Shown here: piece by piece, positions 8,055 through 16,141 of the stretch
Position numbering within the stretch: the first letter of the stretch is position 1
Layout: every line of letters starts with the position of its first letter
Source: DATKDU01 sp035512595
GTDB taxonomy: Bacteria; Planctomycetota; Planctomycetia; Pirellulales; Pirellulaceae
NCBI GenBank assembly: GCA_035512595.1
Contig: DATKDU010000457.1
Coordinates: 1 to 32,146 of the forward strand
Reading direction: 5' to 3'
DNA length: 32,146 bases
Position numbers and translations under genes: made by a program
Notes under the pieces: generated by a model
The model's input: only the letters and a program-made list of their open reading frames with translations
What the model was told of the DNA's origin: nothing
Databases searched by the model: none

Positions 8055-8954
8055 CTATTCCCCTTTGAACTGGCCAGGTCCATCGACAAGAAACATTGGC
8101 CCAACGGTCGAAGAAACACCGGCCCCTACGGTGAGGCCAGTCTGGAAATACTCGATATAGACGCCATTCACACCGGGTGGCGTTCCGCACATATTGAGAA
8201 AGTTGATCGAGTAAGGTCCGGCGCCTCCCGTTGTGAATCGGGTGAATCCGCCGAACTGCGCCGAGGAGATCGGCGCCGAGGTCTGAAAGTCATTCCAGGG
8301 CCCTACGTGGGTTGTCGAGACCCAGTAAAAGCCCGCGCCCCCTCCGCCGCCCGTATAGACGTAGATCGATGACAGGTTATTCGTCGTATCCCATATCTGG
8401 AACGCGATCACATCCACGGCGACGCCCGCACTGGGCTTCAGCTTGAGCACCTTGCTCGGTTTGCTGAACGCCCCGCCCCCTAGCATCCGCACCTTGAAGC
8501 GCTGGCTCACCAAGGGCTTTGAAGGCACCTCGGGCGGCGGAGGTTGATCCCCGGGAACCTTCGGCAGTACGATAAACGCGACAGATCGGTCGCGCTCGTC
8601 GTCAACTTTGGTCTTGGAAGCAAACTGCTCCCCGACGGCTTCGAGCTGCATCTGAGATGGATTGACGCCTCGTCCGGCAAGAAAATGTGCTACCCGCTCG
8701 ACTCGCTTCTTCGACAGGACCTGATTGTACTTCGCAGCGCCAATCTGGCTTGCCGATCCGCGAAGCCAGATGTGACCCAGATCGTCCCGCAGCAGCGGCG
8801 CGACATGATCCGACAGGAAAAGCGCGTGCTCGGCCTTGACCTGCTCGCTGCGCATGTCATCAAAATCGAAGTTGTACAACAGCGCTTTGAGCATCCCGGG
8901 GCTGGAATACTTGGAGTCAATTTCGATCTTGCCGGGTCCAGTTGCTTTGAACAT
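8055..8954 (-). CDS. Cytoplasmic OmpA-like domain protein of the T6SS cassette
   Basis: From the ATG at 8954 (GAGG 9 nt upstream) the protein is 299 aa; a GTG at 8969 is the alternative start. Residues about 25-130 match the OmpA C-terminal peptidoglycan-binding fold: IWLRGSASQIG, YNQVLSKKRVERVAHFLAGRGV, then DERDRSVAFIV. The Asp that normally binds diaminopimelate is Ser here, while the partner Arg is kept. There is no signal peptide, lipobox or membrane helix, unlike outer-membrane OmpA proteins. After a proline-rich linker (about 132-150) comes an unrecognised domain of about 150 residues. It is rich in Gly, Thr and aromatic residues (YTGGGGGAGFYWVS, SINFLNMCG). Lying downstream of PAAR, it could be a spike-delivered protein acting on the cell wall. 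That role is inference. Confidence 0.75.
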   Translation of the reverse strand: MFKATGPGKIEIDSKYSSPGMLKALLYNFDFDDMRSEQVKAEHALFLSDHVAPLLRDDLGHIWLRGSASQIGAAKYNQVLSKKRVERVAHFLAGRGVNPSQMQLEAVGEQFASKTKVDDERDRSVAFIVLPKVPGDQPPPPEVPSKPLVSQRFKVRMLGGGAFSKPSKVLKLKPSAGVAVDVIAFQIWDTTNNLSSIYVYTGGGGGAGFYWVSTTHVGPWNDFQTSAPISSAQFGGFTRFTTGGAGPYSINFLNMCGTPPGVNGVYIEYFQTGLTVGAGVSSTVGPMFLVDGPGQFKGE

Positions 8955-9017
8955 GGTTCCGATCCTCACCCAGTTGGACGTTCGCTAGAAGGCCCACTTG
9001 CGGAGCGATGTCGCCTG

Positions 9018-9299
9018 TCAGCCGATCATCACCTGCGGAAACCCCATGGCGATCGTGCCGCCGTGGCTGTTCATGTCGCCGATGCGGGCGGCGGGCATGC
9101 CGCCGATGAAGACGGTGGCCGATCCCATTGCGATCATGTCCGGCGGGCCGGCGCAGGTCACCATGTCGGCGACGCGAGCCGCCGGAATGAAGCCGATCAG
9201 CACCTGCGGGCAGCCGACGGCGACCGGGCCGCCGACGTGCGGCACCAGGCCGGTGACCATCGGGCAAACGTGCATGTCGGTGATGCGGGCGGCAAGCAT
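9018..9299 (-). CDS. PAAR-domain spike-tip protein
   Basis: The protein has 93 aa and is a single PAAR domain with the repeated Pro-Ala-Ala-Arg pattern: IPAARVADM, MPAARIGDM and an N-terminal LAARITDM. Spaced His and Cys residues (HVCP, CAGP, HGG) suit the metal-binding tip. PAAR proteins cap the VgrG trimer and sharpen the type VI spike. The ATG at 9299 has GGGAG 8 nt upstream; an in-frame TTG at 9314 is less likely. There is no toxin extension, so effectors would have to be carried non-covalently. The gene starts 18 nt after the FHA-DUF4123 gene ends. Confidence 0.92.
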   Translation of the reverse strand: MLAARITDMHVCPMVTGLVPHVGGPVAVGCPQVLIGFIPAARVADMVTCAGPPDMIAMGSATVFIGGMPAARIGDMNSHGGTIAMGFPQVMIG

Positions 9300-9317
9300 G
9301 GTCAAATCTCCCAAATA

Positions 9318-10271
9318 TCATCCCACCGTCGTCGCGGGCGACAATCCCAGCGACTGAAGCTGCTCCTCCAGCGACGTCGTCGAGTACAACTGCCAGCGAT
9401 CGGCCAGGTTCGGGTCTTCGATCAGCACGGCGGCAAACGGCTCCATCAGCTTCCGCACGTAGTCGGGCTGATAGTGGCTCAGGACGTACGATAAAATCTT
9501 TGGCCAGCAAATTCCCATCACGCGGTCGTCGCCGACGCGGGCCCCGGCTCGCAGCGACTTGACCGCCGCCTCGCTCTCCTCCTTGGCGAAGAAGCAGCCG
9601 ACGGCGTCGCGATTCCACCCCTGAGCGACGATGTCTCCGATGTCGGGCACTTCGCCCGGCGAAACGACCAGCGGCGAACAGTGTACGGCCGCCTCGCCGA
9701 GCCAGTTGAACAAGTAATTCGGCTCCTTGATCGCCGCCAGCGCCGGATGCGCCAAGCGGCGGCTATCGACCAGCAAGTACGGCGGCGACTGGGCGGCCAG
9801 TGCCGCGGCCAGTTCGGCGGGGGGAAAGGAACGCACGTCCCCTTCGTACCGCGTCAGCCCCGTATCACAGACGATCGACTTGTACGCCGCTTCACCGGGC
9901 TTGCGCGACGGACGGCGTGCCGCTGCCGGTGCCGCCTTGGCCGGCACGCGCTCGGCCGGGGCGCTGGCCACGTCGCCTTCCACATGGACGATGAACCGCG
10001 AGCCGCCGGCGCGAATTTCGTCCCCTTCGCGGACGACCGCACTCTCCACCGGCTGGCCGTTCACCATCGTCGTTCCTTGCCGGCCCAAATCCTGCACGCG
10101 GCAGACTTGCTGGTCGGTCTCCAGCGCGAACTGCTGCGGGGCGAGGCTGCTATCGCCGCGGATGCAAACTTCCGCGCGGGCCGTGCTGCCGACTTCCAGT
10201 CGCTGGTTCCGCATCAGGTGGAACCGGCGGCCCGTCAAAGGACCGGCGACAACTTCCAGGACAACTCGCAT
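9318..10271 (-). CDS. FHA-DUF4123 fusion, putative T6SS effector-loading adaptor
   Basis: From the ATG at 10271 the protein is 317 aa (a TTG at 10283 is possible; no strong ribosome site). The N-terminal FHA-type fold spans about residues 1-90 (LEVGSTARAEVCIRGDSS, TTMVNGQPVES, EGDEIRAGGSRFIV). An Ala/Arg-rich linker follows. A DUF4123 domain spans about 120-270 (YLLVDSRRLAHPALAAI, YLFNWLGEAAVHCSPLVV, RVMGICWPKILSYVL). DUF4123 proteins (Tap/TEC) load effectors onto VgrG, which fits its position between vgrG and PAAR. The canonical phosphothreonine-contacting residues of FHA (GR, SxxH, NGT) appear replaced (GS, LAPQQ, GTT), so phosphopeptide binding is doubtful. Confidence 0.85.
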   Translation of the reverse strand: MRVVLEVVAGPLTGRRFHLMRNQRLEVGSTARAEVCIRGDSSLAPQQFALETDQQVCRVQDLGRQGTTMVNGQPVESAVVREGDEIRAGGSRFIVHVEGDVASAPAERVPAKAAPAAARRPSRKPGEAAYKSIVCDTGLTRYEGDVRSFPPAELAAALAAQSPPYLLVDSRRLAHPALAAIKEPNYLFNWLGEAAVHCSPLVVSPGEVPDIGDIVAQGWNRDAVGCFFAKEESEAAVKSLRAGARVGDDRVMGICWPKILSYVLSHYQPDYVRKLMEPFAAVLIEDPNLADRWQLYSTTSLEEQLQSLGLSPATTVG

Positions 10272-10316
10272 GGCGGCCCGCAATCGAAAACAAAGGGACA
10301 GTCAGGTGGATCGGAA

Positions 10317-12422
10317 TCAGGACGCAGACTTACTTCCGGTCTTGGCGGTCTTATCGCACTCGATCGGCTTTTTCGGATCGGCTTTCTTGGCGGAATCGGG
10401 ATCTTCGGGCGAGCATCCGTCTCCGGAGCCAGCGGCGCCGCCGCTGTTGAGCAGCAGCATCGTGCCGTTGACCGCCACGCCAGCCAATGACACATCGACG
10501 AAGTTTCCCCCCACCTTCAGCGACAGCTTGACGTCGGCGTCGATGACGATCGACGACCCCTTGATGTGAATCTTCTGGGCTTCCAGCGCCAAAGAGGACT
10601 CGGCTTTGGCGTTGATTTTCTTGGTTTTCAGCGACCAGGAATTGGTGACGTTCTGCTTCACCGATCCGCCGACCTTCAAATGCTGGTCCTTGCCGATATC
10701 TTCGGCGAGGTTCTTCTCAATCTTCACGTGCTGCTCGCCCTCGATCGACACCGTGACGTCCTTGCTCACCGACTCGGTGTGGTTGCCGCCGATCGTGACG
10801 TGCTTGTCCTTGCCCACGCTCTCCAGGCAGTCGTTGCCGATGGTCACGCTCTGATCGTGCTCGATGTTGATCCGCTGGTCGTTGAGGACCAGCATGTCCA
10901 TGTCCTTCTGGGCGTGCATGTAGAATTGCTCTTTGCCGCCGCTGTCCTCGAAACGGATCTCGTTGAACCCCGCGCCGCCTGGCGAGCTGTTCGACTTGAA
11001 GCCGGTCTTCGTCTTCTCGTCCGGAAGACCATACGCCGGCATTTGTGAATCGTTATAGACGCAGCCGGTAATGAGCGGGCGGTCGGGGTCTCCTTCGAGA
11101 TACGTGACCACGACCTCCTGGCCGATGCGGGGGAGCATCATCATGCCCCAGCCCTTGCCGGCCGCCGTCTGAGCGCAGCGGATCCAGCAGGAGCTCTTGT
11201 CGTCCTTCTTTCCCTCGCGGTCCCAGTGAAACTGCACCTTCACGCGGCCGTACTTGTCGCAGTAAATCTCTTCTCCGCTCGGCCCCGTCACTACCGCCGT
11301 GTGAACTCCGTGCACCACCGGCTTCATCGACAACCGCTCCGGCCGGAAGGGGACCGAGCTGGGGATGCACAAAAACGAGTTGTTGTACATCGAGGCGTCG
11401 GCGCCGCTGCCGCCGACATACGTACCGCCGACCCGCGCCTCATGGCGGACTGCCGTCAGCACGTATGACTTGCCCGCTTCCCCCTTGTTGGCGTGCTTCT
11501 TGATCGTGAACTTCCCGCCAGGCGAGAACGAGCGGCAGTAGCTTTCACCGTGGACCACGTCGTATCCGGCTTCCTCCTGCTCCATGCGCAGTTTGACGTT
11601 GTTGGTGCTGTCCGCCTTTTCCTCGATGTCGGCCGGAAAATCAAAGAACTCGAATTTGGAGCTGTCGGACAGGGCGCTCATCCCCTTCGTATCGGCCAGC
11701 AGGCTGGTCGTCGGCTTGGTGAAGTTGTAGTCCGTATGCACCCACTTTCCGCTCCGGAACTCGTACTGGTGTTCCCAACTGCGAATCTGGTCGGTGGACT
11801 CGGGCGCGGAAGCAACCGCCGCGAACTGCACCTCCTTGTCCTGGCAGTCCTCGTACGCCGAGACGGCATCGCCCAGTACCAACGTGTGCTTCCCCTTCTC
11901 GTGCTTGAAGAAGTAGAAGATTCCTTCTTCCTCCATCAGCCGCGAGACGAAGTTGAAGTCGGTCTCGCGGTACTGCACGCAGTATTCCCACGGAGTATGC
12001 GTTCCCTTGAGATCCGGCTTGAAATCGGTGAATCCCAGATCCTTGAAGACCTGCTGGATGATGTCCGGCACCGACTTGTTCTGAAAGATGCGGCAGTCGC
12101 TCGTCCGGGTCAGAAACCAGAGCCAAGGGACGACCTCGGCCCGGTAGGTGCTCAGGCGGTCCCCCGTTCCGCAGTACACAAACCGCTTCACGAAGCCGTT
12201 GAAGTGGCGGTGCTGGCCATCGGGAAAATCCACCCAGAAATCGATCTTCTTGCCCACGATGTCCTTGGGTGCAATCGATTCCTTCTCGCTGACCATCTCC
12301 AACTCGTAGTGGAACAGCCGCGACATTTCCTCCGCACCGGAGAATGCCGTCAGCAATAGCGCGTCTTTCCCCAGCGGCGTTTCCACCGCAATCGGTCGCG
12401 TGTCTTGCGTGTAAGTCGGCAT
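10317..12422 (-). CDS. vgrG: VgrG, type VI secretion spike protein (TssI)
   Basis: The protein trimerises to form the puncturing spike on the Hcp tube. From the ATG at 12422 (GGGAGAG about 6 nt upstream) it is 701 aa. It holds gp27-like domains (about 1-380, with FSGAEEMSRLFHYELEMVS and FNGFVKRF), the gp5-like OB fold (about 400-480, with DKYGRVKVQFHWDREG and GKGWGMMMLPRIGQEVVVTYLEGDPDRP) and a C-terminal beta-helix of degenerate repeats (VTIGNDCLESVGKD, VTIGGNHTESV, HVKIEKNLAEDIGKD). A short Lys/Asp-rich tail ends the protein. No enzymatic extension is seen, so cargo must come from neighbouring genes. An upstream in-frame extension to 12599 is rejected because it has no homology and runs through the intergenic hairpin. 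Confidence 0.96.
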   Translation of the reverse strand: MPTYTQDTRPIAVETPLGKDALLLTAFSGAEEMSRLFHYELEMVSEKESIAPKDIVGKKIDFWVDFPDGQHRHFNGFVKRFVYCGTGDRLSTYRAEVVPWLWFLTRTSDCRIFQNKSVPDIIQQVFKDLGFTDFKPDLKGTHTPWEYCVQYRETDFNFVSRLMEEEGIFYFFKHEKGKHTLVLGDAVSAYEDCQDKEVQFAAVASAPESTDQIRSWEHQYEFRSGKWVHTDYNFTKPTTSLLADTKGMSALSDSSKFEFFDFPADIEEKADSTNNVKLRMEQEEAGYDVVHGESYCRSFSPGGKFTIKKHANKGEAGKSYVLTAVRHEARVGGTYVGGSGADASMYNNSFLCIPSSVPFRPERLSMKPVVHGVHTAVVTGPSGEEIYCDKYGRVKVQFHWDREGKKDDKSSCWIRCAQTAAGKGWGMMMLPRIGQEVVVTYLEGDPDRPLITGCVYNDSQMPAYGLPDEKTKTGFKSNSSPGGAGFNEIRFEDSGGKEQFYMHAQKDMDMLVLNDQRINIEHDQSVTIGNDCLESVGKDKHVTIGGNHTESVSKDVTVSIEGEQHVKIEKNLAEDIGKDQHLKVGGSVKQNVTNSWSLKTKKINAKAESSLALEAQKIHIKGSSIVIDADVKLSLKVGGNFVDVSLAGVAVNGTMLLLNSGGAAGSGDGCSPEDPDSAKKADPKKPIECDKTAKTGSKSAS

Positions 12423-12538
12423 GGCAGCTCTCCCGGACGTGCGTCCGCCCCGCGCGGGGTGACGCAAATTAGCCTTGAACGAAGCAGGAATGTAGCGGGC
12501 ACGACGAGGGGCCAGCGGTGCGATGGCGGCGGCGAAAT

Positions 12539-12575
12539 CGGGCCACGGCTGCCTACAGGGCAATGCCGTGGCCCG
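12539..12575 (-). promoter_or_regulatory. Strong intercistronic hairpin between hcp and vgrG
   Basis: CGGGCCACGGC (12539-12549) and GCCGTGGCCCG (12565-12575) form a perfect 11-bp stem, extended by an inner TGCC/GGCA pairing. It sits in the 201-nt gap after hcp. No U-tract follows on the minus-strand transcript. A role in stabilising hcp mRNA or reducing vgrG expression is inference. Confidence 0.5.
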
Positions 12576-12623
12576 GTGAATTCCACCACCAGCCGCCACT
12601 CTTGGCCGCGTGCCGAGCGGCGA

Positions 12624-13109
12624 CTAGCTCTTCCCTTCGCCGGGGCTGAACTTGGCGGGGACGTTCCCCTTGTTCTCGCCGGTCTTGGGATCGATGGTGA
12701 CGTAGGTCCACTCCGCACCGGTGCAGTTGATCGAAATCGACTCCGTGGGGAGCGGATTTCCCGACTCCTGACCGGACATGCTGTAGGAGGTCACGATGCA
12801 GTCGCTGAGCTTGTACTTGAGGTACGGCTCCTGCTTGTTCTTGACCTGGCTGCAGAAGTGGATTTCGACCTCTTTGAAGTACGTGCCGTTGGCACAAGCT
12901 TCCTGGAGCTTGACGGACGACTTGTCGAGCTGGCGGACGACGTTCACGTCGCTGAGCACGGTATGACCGCGGGAACGCTGCTGGTCCTTGGCCCCATCCG
13001 GCACCGTGCGGTGCAGGGATGCGGACATCGATTCGATCAGAATCCACTCCTTGTGACCTTGGTCCGTGCTTTCTCCCTTGATGTCTCCCAGTTTCAAGTA
13101 AGCGGCCAT
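12624..13109 (-). CDS. hcp: Hcp, type VI secretion tube protein (TssD)
   Basis: The protein forms stacked hexameric rings, the inner tube of the type VI system, and may chaperone small effectors. It has 161 aa, the usual Hcp length. It has the typical start AAYLKLGDIKGES, IESMSASLHRTV, a loop with SDVNVVRQLDKSSVKL, the block VEIHFCSQVKNKQEPYLKYKLSDCIVTSYSMSG written here in full only as its first and last parts VEIHFC and SYSMSG, and the final ESISINCTGAEWTYV. The ATG at 13109 has GGGAG about 9 nt upstream. It is first of six co-oriented genes. Baseplate, sheath (TssBC), ClpV and TssJLM are absent here, so the core machine must be elsewhere or missing. Confidence 0.94.
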   Translation of the reverse strand: MAAYLKLGDIKGESTDQGHKEWILIESMSASLHRTVPDGAKDQQRSRGHTVLSDVNVVRQLDKSSVKLQEACANGTYFKEVEIHFCSQVKNKQEPYLKYKLSDCIVTSYSMSGQESGNPLPTESISINCTGAEWTYVTIDPKTGENKGNVPAKFSPGEGKS

Positions 13110-13269
13110 CTGTGTTTCTCCCTGTAACAAAAGTGATTGTGGTGGTGCGGGTTGGTTCCAGGTGACTGCCTGGTTTCCATCCGCCGACGGAGAGAGTATC
13201 GAGGCAGATCGCCGGCGGTTGCACGGATTCGCGAAAAGTTCGCCAAGTTTTTTTGGCGGCTAGAGACGC

Positions 13270-13561
13270 GTGCCACTAACCCCTTGTGCGATAAAGGTTT
13301 GCAGTCGCTATCCGGGTCGGGCCCACCGCACGACAAACAGATTCTCGTCGCGGCAGCGAGGTGTTGATGTTGGATTGGGACACGGAGAACACACAGCGCG
13401 GCCTGGCCGCAACCAAAAGGTGAGGGATCGAGCGGCGTCCTGCTCACGTCTTCCAGGCTCCCTTTGAAGGGGAGCGGCTCGCCGGCCATTGCGGAACCGG
13501 CAAGCCCAAGGACGGCCGAGATTGCCAGCGCAAAGCTGGCTGCAAAACTACGGCGTAACAT
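13270..13561 (-). pseudogene. Remnant of a small secreted protein (PFKGSLE-type)
   Basis: An ATG at 13561, with GAAGGAA 8 nt upstream, opens a clean signal peptide (LRRSFAASFALAISAVLGLA, ending GSAMA) followed by GEPLPFKGSLEDV and TPLDPS. Secreted planctomycete proteins of about 150-190 aa that begin this way continue into a beta-barrel-like domain. Here the family-like sequence fades after about residue 40 and plausible continuations jump between frames, so frameshifts or internal loss are likely. The longer open frame through 13094 has no family character. I infer a decayed gene from resemblance, not from an alignment. Confidence 0.45.
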
Positions 13562-13640
13562 GAGACCATTCCTTCTTGGTCCGCGGTACAATGAAAAGAC
13601 ATCGCTCCCAGCGCGCAAACCGAGCGCCGGGGCGGTGCCG

Positions 13641-13682
13641 GGCCGGTGAGGAACTTTCTTGACGGTCAGGGCCTCACCGGCC
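13641..13682 (+). terminator. Possible intrinsic terminator-like hairpin
   Basis: GGCCGGTGAGG (13641-13651) pairs with CCTCACCGGCC (13672-13682) and is followed by a TTTTT run at 13685-13689 on the plus strand. No intact plus-strand gene precedes it, so it may be a leftover of the decayed region. Confidence 0.3.
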
Positions 13683-13702
13683 GCTTTTTGTGAATTGGCC
13701 AC

Positions 13703-13972
13703 TCAACTTGTCCTCAGGGGATGGTTCATTCCATTGCGTGACATCACTTCCTGGCCGGTCAGCGCGTCCCAGAATTGAACGCGGGCGGTTCGCTCGGCGG
13801 AGGTCGCCGCCACAGCAAGGCGCCGGCCATCGGGGCTGAACGCCAGTTGCCGCAGCCAGCTTCCGTAATTCGTCATACAGCAAGGGAAGCGGTTGCTCGG
13901 CCGCCGACGGATCACCGGATTCGATTTACGACAGAATGCGAGTGACGTCGCACATGTTCGGTGGCTCGGCAA
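13703..13972 (-). pseudogene. WD40-repeat protein fragment
   Basis: One recognisable WD40 unit, LRQLAFSPDGRRLAVAATS then RVQFWDALTGQEV, lies near the C-terminal part of an 89-codon open frame. A real WD40 protein needs about seven units and usually an N-terminal kinase or signal part. Neither is present on either side, and the preceding codons are not WD40-like. It is best read as the remaining piece of a deleted gene. The following 196 nt (13973-14168) show no feature I can support. Confidence 0.45.
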
Positions 13973-14168
13973 TCAACTGCCCTGGAGCCGAATAGACTGT
14001 ACGCGCCGTTCACTCGCTCAGCTTACCCAGCGGTTCCGCTTCCCATCGACCGTCACCCCAGAGCCGTGAAATTCGGCTGCCGCGCTTCCCCGCCGGGCGG
14101 CCGCTGGCTACAACGGAGTCAACTTGCCGGCGGCTGGTTCGCACTCCTTTCCTGACGGACGACCGAGC

Positions 14169-15404
14169 GTGGAAAAAATTCAGATCATTGGCATTGGCGA
14201 CGATGGCCTGGAAGGGTTGACCGCGGCGGCGCGGCAACTCGTCGGGCAGGCGGATCTGCTCCTGGGGGCCCAGCAAGCCTTGGCGGCGGTCGGTGGTTCG
14301 CAGGCGGAACGAGTCGAGATCGGAGCCAGCCTGGAGGCGATCGTCAAAAGGATCGAGCAGGCCAAGAACAAGCGGATCGTCGTCCTGGCCACCGGCGACC
14401 CGCTGTTTTACGGCACCGCCCGCTATCTGTGCGACCGGCTCGGCAAAGAACAATTCGACGTCACGCCGCACGTATCGAGCATGCAGCTTGCCTTTGCCCG
14501 CGTGAAGGAAAGCTGGGACGATGCTTACCTGACCAGCCTGGCGACCCAGCCGCTGGAGCGCGTGGTCGAGAAGACGCGGACCGCCGCCAAGGTCGGCCTG
14601 TTCACGAGCGAGCAGTCGCCGCCGAATGCCGTCGCCAAGGCGCTGCTGGAGCGAAAGATCGATTATTTCACAGCATACGTCTGTGAGAATCTGGGCTCGC
14701 CGGATGAGCGAGTCACACAAGGGGAACTGGCCGATATCGCCGGGCAGGAGTTTTCAACGCTCAACGTCATGGTCCTCGTCCGCAAGCCGGGCGTTCCCGA
14801 CCGGCCGGCGGCCATGGCCGGCAAGCGATTGTTCGGCAATCCCGATGAGGAGTTTTTGCAGTCGCAGCCCAAGCGAGGGCTGCTCACGCCGGCCGAAGTG
14901 CGGGCGATTGCTCTGGCGGAATTGGATCTCGGGGTAATGAGCACCGTGTGGGACGTCGGCGCCGGCAGCGGCAGCGTCGCCATCGAGGCGGCGCAGCTCG
15001 CCTCCGGCGGTCAGGTCTTTGCGATCGAGATGGATCCCGAGGATTACCAGCTCATCGCTTCGAATGCCGAGCGGTTTGGGGTCACCAACTTGACGCCCGT
15101 GCTGGGCAAAGCGCCCGAGGCGTGGGAAAGCTTGCCGCCGCCGGACGCGATCTTCGTCGGTGGCACGGGGCGGCACGTCAGCCGGATCGTCGAACTGGCG
15201 TTTGACAAACTGCGCAGCGGCGGCCGCCTGATGGCAAACGTCGGCAGCGTGGAAAATCTGGCGGCCGTCCGCGACATACTTCAGAAGAAAAGCGGCGACT
15301 GCCAGGTGTGGATGATCAACATCAGCCGCGGCACCGACCAGATGGACCGCCTGCGGTTCGAGGCGATGAACCCGACGTTTTTGGTGGGGGCGAAGAAGAA
15401 GTAA
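14169..15404 (+). CDS. cbiET: CbiET/CobL, precorrin-6Y C5,15-methyltransferase (decarboxylating)
   Basis: A bifunctional cobalamin-synthesis enzyme methylates C5 and C15 of the corrin ring and removes the C12 acetate carboxyl. The N-terminal tetrapyrrole methylase domain (CbiE, about 1-205) starts at EKIQIIGIGDDGLEGL and has VVLATGDPLFYGTAR. The C-terminal CbiT domain (about 230-411) has the S-adenosylmethionine loop VWDVGAGSGSVAIEAA and FVGGTGRHVSRIV. Length (411 aa) matches the fused family. The GTG at 14169 is chosen because homology begins at once; an upstream TTG at 14124 would add 15 unrelated residues. No other cobalamin gene is in the window, so the gene is detached from its pathway. 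Confidence 0.93.
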   Translation: MEKIQIIGIGDDGLEGLTAAARQLVGQADLLLGAQQALAAVGGSQAERVEIGASLEAIVKRIEQAKNKRIVVLATGDPLFYGTARYLCDRLGKEQFDVTPHVSSMQLAFARVKESWDDAYLTSLATQPLERVVEKTRTAAKVGLFTSEQSPPNAVAKALLERKIDYFTAYVCENLGSPDERVTQGELADIAGQEFSTLNVMVLVRKPGVPDRPAAMAGKRLFGNPDEEFLQSQPKRGLLTPAEVRAIALAELDLGVMSTVWDVGAGSGSVAIEAAQLASGGQVFAIEMDPEDYQLIASNAERFGVTNLTPVLGKAPEAWESLPPPDAIFVGGTGRHVSRIVELAFDKLRSGGRLMANVGSVENLAAVRDILQKKSGDCQVWMINISRGTDQMDRLRFEAMNPTFLVGAKKK

Positions 15405-15407
15405 CTC

Positions 15408-15508
15408 GTTCCCACGCTCCGCGTGGGACCAGAAGCGGGGACGCTCCGCGTCCTGGAATACGCGACGCAGAGCGTCGCCGAGTGAGTTCCCACGCAGAGC
15501 GTGGGAAC
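15408..15508. repeat. Multi-hairpin repeat, family F
   Basis: Outer palindromes around GTTCCCACGCTCCGCGTGGGA (5' end) and GTTCCCACGC-aga-GCGTGGGAAC (15486-15508) flank two further small palindromes, GGACGCTCCGCGTCC and GACGCAGAGCGTC. The array fills the gap between cbiET and the membrane protein gene. Confidence 0.85.
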
Positions 15509-15554
15509 AAGGAATTCGGCATGCAAGTGCCTGACGGCAGCCAGGAGCCGATTC

Positions 15555-15974
15555 ATGACTTCACAGCAGCAAGCGCCTCCGGCCGTTGATCCTTCGACGA
15601 ATCTTCATCAGGCCGATTGGTCGCTGCCGCTGGCTGTAGTCGGGACGGTGGCAGGCGCCGCGCTGGGCGTACTGGCGTTTTGGGGACTGTACGCGAACGG
15701 ACTTTACAGCATCATGCTCCCGGGAGCCCTTGCTGGTTTGGGTGGCGGCTACCCGTTGAGAAGGAAATCGATAGGGATGGGAGTTCTTGCGGCAATCGTA
15801 GGTCTGGTTGCGATGCTACTTACCGAATGGCGGTTTTTTCCCGGGAAACACGGCCAAACACTGGGCGGTTTTTTGCTGCACTTACCCGATGCAGGAAGGA
15901 TCACGCTGATCATGCTGGTCCTTGGCGTACTCTTCGCCTATTGGTTCGGCACTGGCCGCGACGCCAAAGCCTGA
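15555..15974 (+). CDS. Small integral membrane protein of unknown function
   Basis: The protein has 139 aa, starting at an ATG with CAGGAG 7 nt upstream. After a polar N-terminus of about 22 residues come four hydrophobic segments, roughly LAVVGTVAGAALGVLAF, IMLPGALAGLGGGY, GMGVLAAIVGLVAMLL and ITLIMLVLGVLFAYW. It would sit in the inner membrane. I recognise no domain and no catalytic motif. It lies between cbiET and ileS with no obvious link to either. Confidence 0.75.
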   Translation: MTSQQQAPPAVDPSTNLHQADWSLPLAVVGTVAGAALGVLAFWGLYANGLYSIMLPGALAGLGGGYPLRRKSIGMGVLAAIVGLVAMLLTEWRFFPGKHGQTLGGFLLHLPDAGRITLIMLVLGVLFAYWFGTGRDAKA

Positions 15975-16108
15975 TCCAGCGGCATTTCCCGACATTGCCC
16001 AAAACGGCTCGATGCTGTTTACTGGCAGTTCCGCCGTTTTCGCGTTTCGCAGAACGTCGCGCCAGCGGTTGGTGTCGATAAAAGGGGCGTTTGTCGGCCA
16101 GCCGCACA

Positions 16109-16136
16109 ATCAGGGGGCTGACGCCCCCCGCTCGCC
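16109..16136 (-). repeat. Half-element of repeat family E upstream of ileS
   Basis: A copy of the ATCAGGGGGCTGACG...CGCTCGCC unit also makes the paired arms inside ileS at 18618-18698 and 19014-19088. Here only one arm is present. The rest of the interval 15975-16173 shows no gene I can support. Confidence 0.85.
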
Positions 16137-16141
16137 GTACT

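Noticed and set aside
7305..8372. A 355-codon plus-strand open frame covering the end of hyuAB and two minus-strand genes
   Set aside because: The minus-strand frames have ribosome sites and an OmpA-like domain and fit the cassette; the plus frame shows no recognisable sequence.
13157..13172. tRNA-like or riboswitch-like hairpin upstream of hcp
   Set aside because: Only one short stem (CCAGG/CCTGG) is visible; no cloverleaf or known riboswitch core can be drawn.
13094..13702. A 202-codon minus-strand frame as an intact gene
   Set aside because: Only the signal peptide and about 25 following residues look real; the ends are unlike any protein and the 3' end runs into the hcp start region.
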